Source: Microlunatus capsulatus (lineage in GTDB: Bacteria > Actinomycetota > Actinomycetes > Propionibacteriales > Propionibacteriaceae). Taken from it: 64,000 bases of DNA. Positions 7,872-15,640 of this stretch are shown one piece after another (the first letter of the stretch is position 1; each line of letters starts with the position of its first letter). Location: NCBI RefSeq assembly GCF_017876495.1, contig NZ_JAGIOB010000001.1, positions 248,001-312,000 of the forward strand. Direction: 5' to 3'. Made by a program: the position numbers and the translations under genes. Below the pieces are notes generated by a model that ran no database searches, was not told where the DNA came from, and worked only from the letters and a program-made list of their open reading frames with translations.

Positions 7872-9416
7872 GTGAACCCACGTCGACCCGGGATCGCGAT
7901 CCCGACCCTCGCCGGACTGGCGGTCACCGGCTGCCTCGTCCTGACCCCGCCCGCCTCGGCCGCGGCCCCCGACGCCTGCGCCACCACCCCGAGCGCCCTC
8001 GACTTCGACGGCGACGGCTACGACGACGCCGCGGTCGGTGACCCGTACGCCACCGTGGCCGGCCGCGCCGAGGCCGGTGCCGTCACCGTGCTGTACGGCG
8101 ACCGGTACGGCCAGATCGGCGAGGGCGACCGTCAGGTGATCACCCAGGCCAGCTTCGGCGGCACGCCGCAGGCCGGCGACCACTTCGGCTGGGACCTCGC
8201 GCTCGCCCCGGCCGGCGCCGCCCCGAGCTGCAGCGACCTGGTGGTCGGCGCCCCCGGGGAGGACGTCCGGGGGGCCGCCGATGCCGGCACCGTCTCGGTC
8301 ATCCGGGACCTCGCCCCGGCGGAGGGGACGCCCGACCTCGACGTGCTGACCCTGGACCAGGGTGACCTCGGCGGACAGGTGGAGGCGGGCGACGCGTTCG
8401 GCTCCGCCGTCCAGGTCATGACGGCCGGTCCGGCGGAGCGGCCACGGCTGGTCGTCGGCGCCCCCGGCGAGGACGCCGGCTCGGCGGTCGACGCAGGTGC
8501 GGTCAACATCCGCGAGGTCGACGGCGACCGCAGCCTGGTGGCCGAGCTGCGGCAGGGGCGGCGAGGACCGCTGGGTGCGGTGCGGCTGCCGGGCACGCCG
8601 CAGACCGGCGACCGCTTCGGCAGCTCGCTGGCCGCGGGACCGGTCGACCTGCCCGAGACCAACGGCCGGGACCTCGCCGGAGGCCTGGCGATCGGCGCCC
8701 CCGGCGACACCGTCTCGGGGCGGGCCGGTGCCGGCTCGGTGACCGTCGTCTCGGAGAGGTTCGAGACCGCGACCCTGCTCACCCAGAACACGTCGGAGGT
8801 CCCCGGTACCGCGGAGAAGGGCGACCACTTCGGCGCGAGCCTGGCGCTGAGCCGGTACACCGCGACGGAGCTGGCCTCGTTGGCCGTCGGGTCTCCCGGG
8901 GAGGACGTCGGCAGGACCGCCGACGCCGGCTCGGTGACCCTGTTCCTCAACACCCACGAGCAGTTCGCCCCGGGTCGCGCCCTGACCCAGGCGACGGCCG
9001 GCGTCCCCGGTACCCCCGAGGCCGGGGACCACTTCGGCGGGTCGCTGGCCTTCGGCTTCACGGCGACCACCCTGCTGGTGGGCGTCCCGACCGAGGACGT
9101 GGGGTCGGTGGTCGACGCAGGTGCTGTGCAGCCGGTCCGGGTGACGCCGGCCCGACCGCTGACCTTCTCGAGGAGCATCACCGAGGACGCCCGCGGCACC
9201 GCCTCCTCGGTGGGGTCGGGGCACCGGTTCGGGCGGTCCCTCGGCAGCCTCTCCGGACGGGCGGAGAACATCCTCACCGTCTCCAGCCCGTACGTCGGCC
9301 GGGGCTACGTCTACGTCCTCTCCGACGCGGAGCTGCCCGAGGGCGGCCGGGTGCCGGCCCGCTCGTGGGTCGCCTCAGCAGGGGCGGAGCGCTTCGGCTG
9401 GTCGACCACGAACTGA
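7872..9416 (+). CDS. Secreted FG-GAP (integrin alpha-like beta-propeller) repeat protein
   Basis: The 514-residue protein has an N-terminal signal peptide with a small-residue cleavage site (PASAAAPDA, about residue 30) and then six to seven blades. Each blade repeats the themes GDhFGxsLAlg, LvVGaPGEDvg and DAGaVtv; the first has the Ca-binding-like DFDGDGYDDAAVGDP. This is the FG-GAP/VCBS propeller seen in surface adhesins and polysaccharide-binding proteins. Start is a GTG with AGGAGA 7 nt upstream. It carries no membrane anchor, so it is probably released or bound non-covalently. Confidence 0.85.
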   Translation: MNPRRPGIAIPTLAGLAVTGCLVLTPPASAAAPDACATTPSALDFDGDGYDDAAVGDPYATVAGRAEAGAVTVLYGDRYGQIGEGDRQVITQASFGGTPQAGDHFGWDLALAPAGAAPSCSDLVVGAPGEDVRGAADAGTVSVIRDLAPAEGTPDLDVLTLDQGDLGGQVEAGDAFGSAVQVMTAGPAERPRLVVGAPGEDAGSAVDAGAVNIREVDGDRSLVAELRQGRRGPLGAVRLPGTPQTGDRFGSSLAAGPVDLPETNGRDLAGGLAIGAPGDTVSGRAGAGSVTVVSERFETATLLTQNTSEVPGTAEKGDHFGASLALSRYTATELASLAVGSPGEDVGRTADAGSVTLFLNTHEQFAPGRALTQATAGVPGTPEAGDHFGGSLAFGFTATTLLVGVPTEDVGSVVDAGAVQPVRVTPARPLTFSRSITEDARGTASSVGSGHRFGRSLGSLSGRAENILTVSSPYVGRGYVYVLSDAELPEGGRVPARSWVASAGAERFGWSTTN

Positions 9417-9567
9417 GCAGGTGCTCCCCCGCCAGCACGGCCGGCCCGGACCACCGACCGTGGCAGGGCCCGTGACGTCGGAGGGGTGCACGTCCGTTCC
9501 CGGGCAGACGCCACCCGGCGCGGTCCGGACGTGGACAGGGCAGGACCTCGGGAGGAGGCTGGACGCG

Positions 9568-10164
9568 ATGGACGCTGCGACCGCGGCGCGGCGCGGCGGT
9601 GAGCTCGTCGCAGACGGGGACGGCGGGGCAGCCGTGGACGCACCGGGCACCAGCCGGGTCGGGTTGGACGAGCACGCGTTCGAGGAGCTGTACGCGCTCT
9701 GCTACCGGCGGCTGGTCGGCCAGGTGTACGCGATGTGCGGCGACCTGGCCGAGGCCCAGGACTGCGTGCAGGAGGCCTTCATCCGGGCCTGGCGCCACCG
9801 CCGCCGGCTGGACCTCGACCGGTCGCCCGAGACCTGGGTGCGGGTCACCGCGTCCCGCCTGGCGATCAGCCGCTGGCGCCGGGCGCGCAAGGCCCTCCTC
9901 GACCCGGACCGCGCCCTGACCGGCCGGAACTCAGCGCGCGAGCCGGGCATCGCCCACCTCGCGCTGCTCGAGGCCCTGGCCAAGCTGCCGCTCGAGCAGC
10001 GGCGGGCGATCGTCCTGCACCACCTCTGCGACCTGCCGGTCGCCGAGATCGCGGCCGAGACCGGCGCTCCCGTCGGCACCGTCAAGGCCCGGCTGTCACG
10101 GGGCAGGGCGGCGCTGGCCGTGCTGCTGTCCGACCGCCTGCCCGAGGAGCTGACCCGTGGCTGA
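9568..10164 (+). CDS. ECF-type RNA polymerase sigma factor (SigE/sigma-70 family)
   Basis: A 198-residue group 4 sigma factor. Region 2 spans FEELYALCYRRLVGQVYAMCGDLAEAQDCVQEAFIRAWRHR in spirit (residues about 37-80), and region 4 has LPLEQRRAIVLHHL...PVAEIAAETGAPVGTVKARLSRGRAAL. The ATG at 9568 is chosen because GGAGGAGG precedes it by 9 nt, although the frame is open further upstream. The stop overlaps by 8 nt the start of a proline-rich single-pass membrane protein at 10157, which sits where an anti-sigma factor would be expected. Confidence 0.9.
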   Translation: MDAATAARRGGELVADGDGGAAVDAPGTSRVGLDEHAFEELYALCYRRLVGQVYAMCGDLAEAQDCVQEAFIRAWRHRRRLDLDRSPETWVRVTASRLAISRWRRARKALLDPDRALTGRNSAREPGIAHLALLEALAKLPLEQRRAIVLHHLCDLPVAEIAAETGAPVGTVKARLSRGRAALAVLLSDRLPEELTRG

Positions 10165-10786
10165 GGACCCGCTGGACGGCCGCCTGCGCGCCCTGGCCGC
10201 GGACGCCGAGGAGCGGGTGCCGCCACCGCCTCCCGCACGCCGGCTGCGCCAGGTCGAGCAGCGGCGACGCCACCGCCGGATCACCGCCCTCGTGGTGACG
10301 GCGGCCGTCCTGGTGACGCTGAGCGCGGGAGCCGTCCTGTCCGCCGACCGCGGCGTCGCCGTCGACCCCTCACCCGCCGGGACCCCGGCCCTCAGCCCCG
10401 GGCTCGTGGACCCGCCGTCGACGGCACCGCCCGGCCCGGGGGCCGCGCCTTCGCCCGGTGACCTGCCGAGCGGGAAGCCGGTCCCCCGGGAGACGCCGGT
10501 GGGGCCCGCGCCGAGCACCGACCCCACCTCCGGCCCGAGCCCTGCCGCGACCCCGTCGTCGTCGCCCGGGGGGACGCCGGCACCGAGCCCGGCACCCGTG
10601 CCGACCTCGCCCGGACCGACGCCGACGCCCTCGGCCGAACCCAGCCCGGCACCGAGGGGCGACGGCGCGGGCCCGGCTCCGGGTGACCCGGGTTCCTCGG
10701 CGTCCTCTCCGACGACCCAGCCCGGTCCTCTCCAGCCGGACGCACCTCAGCCGTCCGCTCCCGGGACGGTCGCGCCGCTCGGCTGA
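10157..10786 (+). CDS. Proline-rich single-pass membrane protein, possible anti-sigma factor
   Basis: The protein (209 residues) has a short charged N-terminal cytoplasmic stretch (about 40 residues, no obvious zinc-binding anti-sigma motif), one transmembrane helix (ITALVVTAAVLVTLSAGAVLS, about 41-61), and an outer tail of about 145 residues composed almost wholly of Pro, Ser, Thr, Ala and Gly. It overlaps the ECF sigma gene by 8 nt, so it is translationally coupled. Operon position suggests an anti-sigma or signal-sensing partner, but the usual HxxxCxxC motif is absent and the role is an inference. Confidence 0.6.
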   Translation: MAEDPLDGRLRALAADAEERVPPPPPARRLRQVEQRRRHRRITALVVTAAVLVTLSAGAVLSADRGVAVDPSPAGTPALSPGLVDPPSTAPPGPGAAPSPGDLPSGKPVPRETPVGPAPSTDPTSGPSPAATPSSSPGGTPAPSPAPVPTSPGPTPTPSAEPSPAPRGDGAGPAPGDPGSSASSPTTQPGPLQPDAPQPSAPGTVAPLG

Positions 10787-10837
10787 AAGGACCGGCGGAG
10801 AGGTGATCGCGGAGGTACGGGTGTCGGCAAGCGCGGC

Positions 10838-10843
10838 TACTCT
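10838..10843 (+). promoter_or_regulatory. -10 box TACTCT of a leaderless promoter
   Basis: TACTCT ends exactly 6 nt before the ATG at 10850, with no ribosome binding site in between. Confidence 0.5.
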
Positions 10844-10849
10844 GCCCTC

Positions 10850-11206
10850 ATGTGGAGCAACAGGGACGAGGTCCAGCGGCTGCACAACGCCGTGCGCGGG
10901 GCTGCACTGGCCGTCCTGCTGGTGTCGCTGACCTGCATCCTCTCCGCCTTCGATCTGGGCGAGCCGGCTCGGGTCATCGGGTCACGTCTGCTGTACGTCG
11001 GGATCGGCGCGGCTCTGTTGAGTGCCGTCCTCCACGCCCGCGTCGGGAAGCTCGAGCACGTGGATCGGCTGGCTCGGCACGACCGCCTGCACGGGGCCAT
11101 CGAGCGGGTCCGCACGGAAGATGCCGAACTGCTCCGCCGCCTCGAGGACAACGGACGCTCGGGCGGGGACGAACGAGCGCCGGGTTCGTCCGGCACACGT
11201 CGGTGA
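10850..11206 (+). CDS. Small two-helix membrane protein of unknown function
   Basis: The product has 118 residues, with two predicted membrane helices (about 17-35 and 45-62) and a charged, possibly coiled-coil C-terminal tail (KLEHVDRLARHDRLHGAIERVRTEDAELLRRLED). The gene is preceded by a leaderless-type -10 box. I do not recognise a family. The architecture (two helices and an acidic/basic helical tail) could suit a membrane scaffold or sensor, but nothing in the context decides this. Confidence 0.6.
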   Translation: MWSNRDEVQRLHNAVRGAALAVLLVSLTCILSAFDLGEPARVIGSRLLYVGIGAALLSAVLHARVGKLEHVDRLARHDRLHGAIERVRTEDAELLRRLEDNGRSGGDERAPGSSGTRR

Positions 11207-11288
11207 GGTGTCCGGTGCCCGTCAGGGCTGTCGAGACGTGGCCGAGCGCTCGTCTGCTTGCACCTGCCGCCGCACAGCAGGAGGTGGC

Positions 11289-11516
11289 ATGAGCACGTCG
11301 AGGTGGGTCGTCGGGACGGCCGCGGCGCTCGTGGTCGTGGCCGCGGTGACCGTCGGTCGGCTCGCGGTCGCTGACGAGCCGGTGCCGCAGGACCGGGTGA
11401 TGATCGGCCGGGTGACGGGCGACTCCTCGTCGGTCCGCGACGGAGTCATGGACGCCAGGACGGTCGAGGACCTGCAGGACGTCCACGGCCTCGAGCACGG
11501 GTCGGCGGGCCGGTAG
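11289..11516 (+). CDS. Small exported or membrane-anchored protein
   Basis: A 75-residue protein with one hydrophobic N-terminal segment (RWVVGTAAALVVVAAVTVGRLAVA, residues 5-28) that could be a signal peptide or an anchor, followed by a short acidic tail. AGGAGG lies 4 nt before the ATG. It is not recognised; the clean ribosome binding site and strong third-position GC support it as a real gene. Confidence 0.55.
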   Translation: MSTSRWVVGTAAALVVVAAVTVGRLAVADEPVPQDRVMIGRVTGDSSSVRDGVMDARTVEDLQDVHGLEHGSAGR

Positions 11517-11679
11517 GCCCCGGTCCCTCCACTCGCTCGACTCTCCAGCACCGGTGACTCGTGGGCGGACCACCCGCCCGCACCCCGATGAGTTCGGCGC
11601 TGCCGGCAGGTCGACGACCAGGACGAGACTCCCGCGGCACGACGGGCGTCCGTCGCGGACCCCGGAGGCAGCCACCTCG

Positions 11680-12312
11680 ATGACCACCACCATCACGCCG
11701 ATCCACGTCGCCGACCTCGTCGCCGAGGGCGAGCTGATGCCCGTCTACGTGCACCTGATCGACCACCCCGACGGGCGGGTCCTGGTCGACACCGGCTTCA
11801 CCGAGCTCCACCCTGCCGCGGCCGACCTCGACCCGCGGGTGCTGAGCCAGCGGGAGATCGACCCGGCCAGCATCGACCTGGTGGTCAACACCCACCTGCA
11901 CTTCGACCACTGCGGGGGCAACCACCTCTTCGCCGGCACGCCCGTCTACGTGCAGCGGCGCGAGCTCGAGGACGCGCGGACCGAGGAGGGGTACACCATC
12001 CCGGAGTGGGTCGACCCGCCCGGCGTCCGGTACGTCCCCGTCGACGGGGAGCACGAGCTCCTGCCCGGCGTCCGGCTGCTGCCCGCCCCCGGCCACACCC
12101 GCGGCAGCCAGGTCGTCGTCGTGCAGGGCGCCGGCGGGCGGCCGACCGTCATCACCGGGGACACCGCGGTCTGGTTCGGCGAGCTCGACGAGCCGGAGAC
12201 CGAGGGCCAGCGGCTCATCCTCGCCCTGGAGCCCGGGGCGGTCTGGCTCAGCCACGCCCACGAGCCCTGGCGGCCGCCGGTCGACGAGTCTGCCGACCGC
12301 AGCGGGTCCTAG
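11680..12312 (+). CDS. Metallo-beta-lactamase fold hydrolase, AHL-lactonase-like
   Basis: The 210-residue protein has the MBL zinc motif THLHFDHCGG (HxHxDH, near residue 71), a later His in PGHTRGSQ, the bridging Asp in TGDTAVWFG and a final His in WLSHAHEPW. Overall order and size match the N-acyl homoserine lactonase/AttM-like subgroup. Lactonase activity is only one possibility in this broad subgroup. CCGGAGG precedes the ATG by about 10 nt. It stands alone before the peptidase E gene. Confidence 0.8.
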   Translation: MTTTITPIHVADLVAEGELMPVYVHLIDHPDGRVLVDTGFTELHPAAADLDPRVLSQREIDPASIDLVVNTHLHFDHCGGNHLFAGTPVYVQRRELEDARTEEGYTIPEWVDPPGVRYVPVDGEHELLPGVRLLPAPGHTRGSQVVVVQGAGGRPTVITGDTAVWFGELDEPETEGQRLILALEPGAVWLSHAHEPWRPPVDESADRSGS

Positions 12313-12369
12313 CCCAGGACCGCGGGCGCCGCGCGGCTCCTGACCGACGACACGATCGAGACCTGGACC

Positions 12370-13041
12370 ATGAAGCTCCTCCTCACCTCAGCGGGCGTCA
12401 CGAACCCGAGCATCCACCGGGCCCTCACCGACCTCCTCGGCCAGCCGATCGCCGACTCCACCGCCCTCTGCATCCCGACCGCGCAGTACGGGCACCCGAT
12501 GGTCGACCCGACGATGACCTGGCAGTTCATCAGCGGGACCTCCTCGCTGCCCCTGTGCGACCTGGGCTGGAAGTCCGTCGGCGTCCTGGAGCTCACCGCC
12601 CTGCCCAGCATCGACAGGGATCGGTGGGTCCCCTGGGTCCGCGAGGCCGACGTCCTGCTGGTGGCCGGCGGCGACGCGACGTACCTGAGCCACTGGGCGC
12701 GGCAGAGCGGGCTGGCCGAGCTCCTGCCGTCGTTGGACGGCACCGTCTGGGTGGGGCTGAGCGCCGGCAGCATGGCGCTGACGCCCCGCGTCGGCGCCGA
12801 GTTCGTCGCGTGGCCCTCAGCCGCCGGGGACGAGGCGCTCGGCGTCGTCGACTTCTGCCTCTGCCCGCACGTCAACGGCGAGGGCCGGGCGGGGAACACC
12901 ATGGCCGAGGCGGAGCGGTGGGCGGCGGCGCTCCCCCACCCCGCCTACGTCATCGACGACGACACCGCGATCACGGTCGTCGACGGCACCGTCGAGGTGG
13001 TGTCCGAAGGCCGGTGGACCGTGCTCAACGCCCCGAGCTGA
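12370..13041 (+). CDS. Peptidase E-like (S51 family) protein
   Basis: This 223-residue protein has the class I glutamine amidotransferase-like fold of peptidase S51: opening KLLLTSAGV, the VAGGDATYL loop (98-106) that follows the GGGN element of the family, and the nucleophile elbow GLSAGSMAL with Ser131. Peptidase E cleaves N-terminal aspartyl dipeptides in the cytoplasm. The final part (AYVIDDDTAITVVDGTVEVV) matches family members. The GGN usually found before the helix is GGD here, so substrate preference may differ. Confidence 0.8.
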   Translation: MKLLLTSAGVTNPSIHRALTDLLGQPIADSTALCIPTAQYGHPMVDPTMTWQFISGTSSLPLCDLGWKSVGVLELTALPSIDRDRWVPWVREADVLLVAGGDATYLSHWARQSGLAELLPSLDGTVWVGLSAGSMALTPRVGAEFVAWPSAAGDEALGVVDFCLCPHVNGEGRAGNTMAEAERWAAALPHPAYVIDDDTAITVVDGTVEVVSEGRWTVLNAPS

Positions 13042-13090
13042 AGCCGCAGCGGTGCTTGCCGCTCGAGGACATCGGGGTGATGCTCGACCC

Positions 13091-13588
13091 ATGTGGCCCC
13101 GGCCCGTCCACCTCGCCGCCGCTGCGGCGCTCGCGCTCCTGCCGCTCGCTGCCTGTTCTGCCGGCGACGAGGACCTCGTCGGGCCGTGGACCGACGCCCG
13201 GACGGGGCGTGAGCTGCCGGACGGCACCGGCGCCCCCGACCGCCCCCTCGTGGTGCGGACCGTGCTGCTGCCGAACGACTGCGAGAAGAACGACACCGTC
13301 GTCCTCACCCTCGTCTGGCCGGTCGGGACGACCCGGTCCGAGCGGGACCTGCCGGACGAGGCTCTCGCCCGCACCTACCTGCGCGACACCCGCGGGTCCC
13401 TCCTCCGCACCGACGGCGCGTCGGACCTCGACGACCGGCTGCCCGCGGAGGCGCGACCCACCGGCTTCGAGCGCCGGGGCAACGCGATCCACGTCGTCGA
13501 CCAGGACAGGCGGGTCTACGTCACCCGGGCCGACGGCACCGTCGAGAGCTGGGCGCGCCAGCTTCCCGGCGTGGCGTGCACGGACTGA
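13091..13588 (+). CDS. Lipoprotein of unknown function
   Basis: This 165-residue product has a signal peptide ending in the lipobox LAAC (about residues 18-21), followed by an acidic SAGDED sequence that would keep it at the outer face of the membrane. The mature part is compact with two further cysteines (NDCEKND and GVACTD), probably a disulfide. No family recognised. The ATG at 13091 is preferred over an upstream TTG/GTG because it places the positively charged n-region correctly. Confidence 0.65.
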   Translation: MWPRPVHLAAAAALALLPLAACSAGDEDLVGPWTDARTGRELPDGTGAPDRPLVVRTVLLPNDCEKNDTVVLTLVWPVGTTRSERDLPDEALARTYLRDTRGSLLRTDGASDLDDRLPAEARPTGFERRGNAIHVVDQDRRVYVTRADGTVESWARQLPGVACTD

Positions 13589-13683
13589 TCCGGAACCCCG
13601 GAAGCGGACATCGTCCAGGCGGTCGAGGACCAGCGGCAGCGGCTCTGGCGCGCTGCCCCGGCCGGCCTGGTCATATTCACTCC

Positions 13684-13707
13684 ACATGACTATGCTGCTC
13701 ACATGAC
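13684..13707 (+). promoter_or_regulatory. Leaderless PadR promoter: TATGCT -10 box inside a CACATGAC direct repeat
   Basis: TATGCT (13691-13696) ends 6 nt before the ATG at 13703 and there is no ribosome binding site. The sequence CACATGAC occurs twice, at 13683-13690 and 13700-13707, flanking the -10 box; the second copy contains the start codon. This spacing (17 bp) could be the autoregulatory PadR site. Confidence 0.45.
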
Positions 13708-14089
13708 CGTCGATGACCTCCGGGAACCGACGCTGCTGATCCTGGCAGCCCTGGCGACCCAGCCCCGTCACGGCTACGCGCTGATCGAGGCCGTGGCCGA
13801 GCTGTCCGAAGGCCGGGTCCGCCTGAAGGCGGGCAGCCTGTACGCGACGCTGGACCGGCTGGCCCGCGAGGGGCTGGTGGCGGAGAGCGGGTCGGAGGTC
13901 GTGGCGGGCCGGCACCGCCGCTACTACGCCCTCACCGGGTCCGGCGTCGAGGTCCTCTCGGCGCAGACCGCACGGTTGCAGGCCCTCGCCGCGGCCACGG
14001 CCGCCGCTGTCCGTGAGCACCGCCGCACCCGGTCGGGTGAGGACCGGAGCAACGCCGTGGACGTGCGCTGGGCGGGAGGACCGGCATGA
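13703..14089 (+). CDS. PadR-family transcriptional regulator
   Basis: The 128-residue protein has a PadR winged helix (LILAALATQPRHGYALIEAV, then GSLYATLDRLAREGLV and RHRRYYALTGSGVEVL, residues about 10-80) and a short C-terminal helix. The stop codon overlaps the next start as ATGA, so it is translationally coupled to the membrane protein at 14086. PadR genes joined to such permease-like proteins are a recurrent actinobacterial pairing. Transcription appears leaderless. Confidence 0.9.
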   Translation: MTVDDLREPTLLILAALATQPRHGYALIEAVAELSEGRVRLKAGSLYATLDRLAREGLVAESGSEVVAGRHRRYYALTGSGVEVLSAQTARLQALAAATAAAVREHRRTRSGEDRSNAVDVRWAGGPA

Positions 14090-15075
14090 CCAGCGCGGAC
14101 CGACGTCTGGAACGCCGTCTCCGGCTGCTGCTGCGCTGCTACCCGCAGCGGTGGCGCCGGCACCACGAGGACGAGGTGGTGGCGGTCCTGCTCGACCAGG
14201 CGGAGCCCGCGGACCGGTCGACCGTCAGCCTGAGCACCGTCGCCGACCTGGTCGGGCACGGAGCCGAGGATCGCGTGGACGGTGTGCTCCGGTGGGTGCC
14301 GACCCGGCTGCGGGACCAGGTCGCCGCCTGCGCCCTGGTCGTCGGCGCCGCGCTCGGGCTGCTGATGCTGGCCGCCGAGGTGATCGGCGCCCGCTCCCGA
14401 CCGCCGATGGAGGAGGTCGCGAACTACGGCCACTACTTCCTGTCCGGTCCGTTCCTCACGATCGGCGTCGGCCTCTACCTGGCGTTCATGACGGCTGCCC
14501 TGCTGGTGGTGAGGGGGCACGGCGGCCTCGCCCGGCTGCTGCTCGTCGCCGCGCTGGCCTACGTGGCCTGGATGAGCTCCCTGTGGTCCGGCCCCTACCC
14601 CACGCCGCGGCCGCTGGTGCTGGCGCTGTTCGCCGGACTGGCGCTGCTGGCCGCGCTGGCCACGCTCCGACCCTCGCGGCGGGCCGCGCGCGGGATGGTC
14701 GGCTACGGCGCCGCGCTGCTGACCGCCCTGCTGCTGGGCGTCCTGGTCACCAAGCCGGTGCTGGGCTGGAGCATCGGCACGATGACGACCTCGGGCAACA
14801 TCGCCTTCTCCGTCCTGGCTACCGTCCTGCCCTTCGTCGGCGGTCTCGCCCTCCTGGTCGCCGGGCTGCGCAGCCGCCGGCACCCGGGCTGGTCGGTGGC
14901 GATCGCCGTCGCCGCCTTCCCCGTCGTCGTGTTCTGCACGACCACCAGCCAGATGGTCAACAGCACCCAGGCCGCCGAGCGCGCCTGGTACCCCCTCTAC
15001 TACCTCGCGGTCCTGACGACCGTCGCCGTGGTCCACCGACGCCGGAACCGGCAGCTGCCCGTCACCACCAGCTGA
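14086..15075 (+). CDS. Polytopic membrane protein coupled to PadR
   Basis: A 329-residue protein with an N-terminal cytoplasmic stretch containing RLLLRCYPQRWRRHHEDEVV, a motif shared by proteins encoded directly after PadR-type regulators, and then about seven to eight hydrophobic helices (from about residue 80 to 315). It starts within the PadR stop (ATGA). Function is not known; an efflux or sensing role for a membrane-active compound would fit the PadR context, but this is an inference. Confidence 0.65.
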   Translation: MTSADRRLERRLRLLLRCYPQRWRRHHEDEVVAVLLDQAEPADRSTVSLSTVADLVGHGAEDRVDGVLRWVPTRLRDQVAACALVVGAALGLLMLAAEVIGARSRPPMEEVANYGHYFLSGPFLTIGVGLYLAFMTAALLVVRGHGGLARLLLVAALAYVAWMSSLWSGPYPTPRPLVLALFAGLALLAALATLRPSRRAARGMVGYGAALLTALLLGVLVTKPVLGWSIGTMTTSGNIAFSVLATVLPFVGGLALLVAGLRSRRHPGWSVAIAVAAFPVVVFCTTTSQMVNSTQAAERAWYPLYYLAVLTTVAVVHRRRNRQLPVTTS

Positions 15076-15082
15076 CGCACGA

Positions 15083-15116
15083 CGGCCGGCGTCCGGTCCC
15101 TCCCGGACGCCGGCCG
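15083..15116. terminator. Bidirectional hairpin terminator
   Basis: A perfect 14-bp stem (15083-15096 with 15103-15116) closes a 6-nt loop between the convergent membrane protein and VOC genes. No T-run follows, as is usual in very GC-rich actinobacteria. Confidence 0.7.
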
Positions 15117-15120
15117 CACC

Positions 15121-15540
15121 TCAGCCTGCCGCTGGGGCGACGTCGAGTGCCCAGATGACGCCGAAGCGGTCGCGCAGCTGGCCGGCGAGCGGCGCCCAGG
15201 CGGAGGGACCGAGGGGCTGGCGGATCTCGGCGCCGTCGGCGAGGCCGTCCCAGTAGCGGGTCAGCTCGTCGGCGTCGGTGCCGTGCACGTAGACGTAGAA
15301 CCCGTTCGAGCCCTGGTCGTAGGGCTGGCCGGGCCACACGTCGAACGCCATCACGCGCAGGCCCGCGTCGGTCGACAGCTGGCCGAAGACGACCTTGTCG
15401 GCCCAGGCCGGGTCGTCGGACGCGCCCATCTGGCCGTAGGTCACCGCCGTCGCGGTCCCGCCGAAGACGGTGGCGTAGAAGTCGAGCGCGGCACGGGCCT
15501 GGCCGTCGAAGTTCAGGTGGGTGGTGGTCTCGATGCTCAT
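15121..15540 (-). CDS. VOC-family protein, PhnB-like
   Basis: The product has 139 residues and reads as a PhnB/3-demethylubiquinone methyltransferase-like glyoxalase fold: THLNFDGQARAALDFYATVFGG at the start, then FGQLSTDAGLRVMAFD, and the ending WAPLAGQLRDRFGVIWALDV. GAGGAGAA lies 4 nt before the ATG. It is divergent from a WYL-domain regulator, with an inverted repeat in the shared region. Function unknown; these proteins often act on small electrophiles or serve as binding proteins. Confidence 0.85.
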   Translation of the reverse strand: MSIETTTHLNFDGQARAALDFYATVFGGTATAVTYGQMGASDDPAWADKVVFGQLSTDAGLRVMAFDVWPGQPYDQGSNGFYVYVHGTDADELTRYWDGLADGAEIRQPLGPSAWAPLAGQLRDRFGVIWALDVAPAAG

Positions 15541-15600
15541 GGGTTCTCCTCGGTCGGACCGCCCCGGCGGCGGCCTCGGCCCCGAGTGTTCCGGGCGTTC

Positions 15601-15617
15601 AGGACAGGTCGTGTCCT
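15601..15617. promoter_or_regulatory. Inverted repeat AGGACA-N5-TGTCCT between VOC and WYL genes
   Basis: Perfect 6-bp arms with a 5-nt spacer lie between the divergent VOC (start 15540) and WYL regulator (start 15641). Position and symmetry suggest the operator for the WYL regulator. Confidence 0.45.
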
Positions 15618-15640
15618 CTTCTCGGTCGAGAATGGTTCGC

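Noticed and set aside
6339-9224. A 961-codon minus-strand frame extending the esterase over the FG-GAP gene
   Set aside because: The upstream part is the antisense of the FG-GAP protein in GC-rich DNA; the Tat signal and the leaderless -10 box fix the start at 7658.
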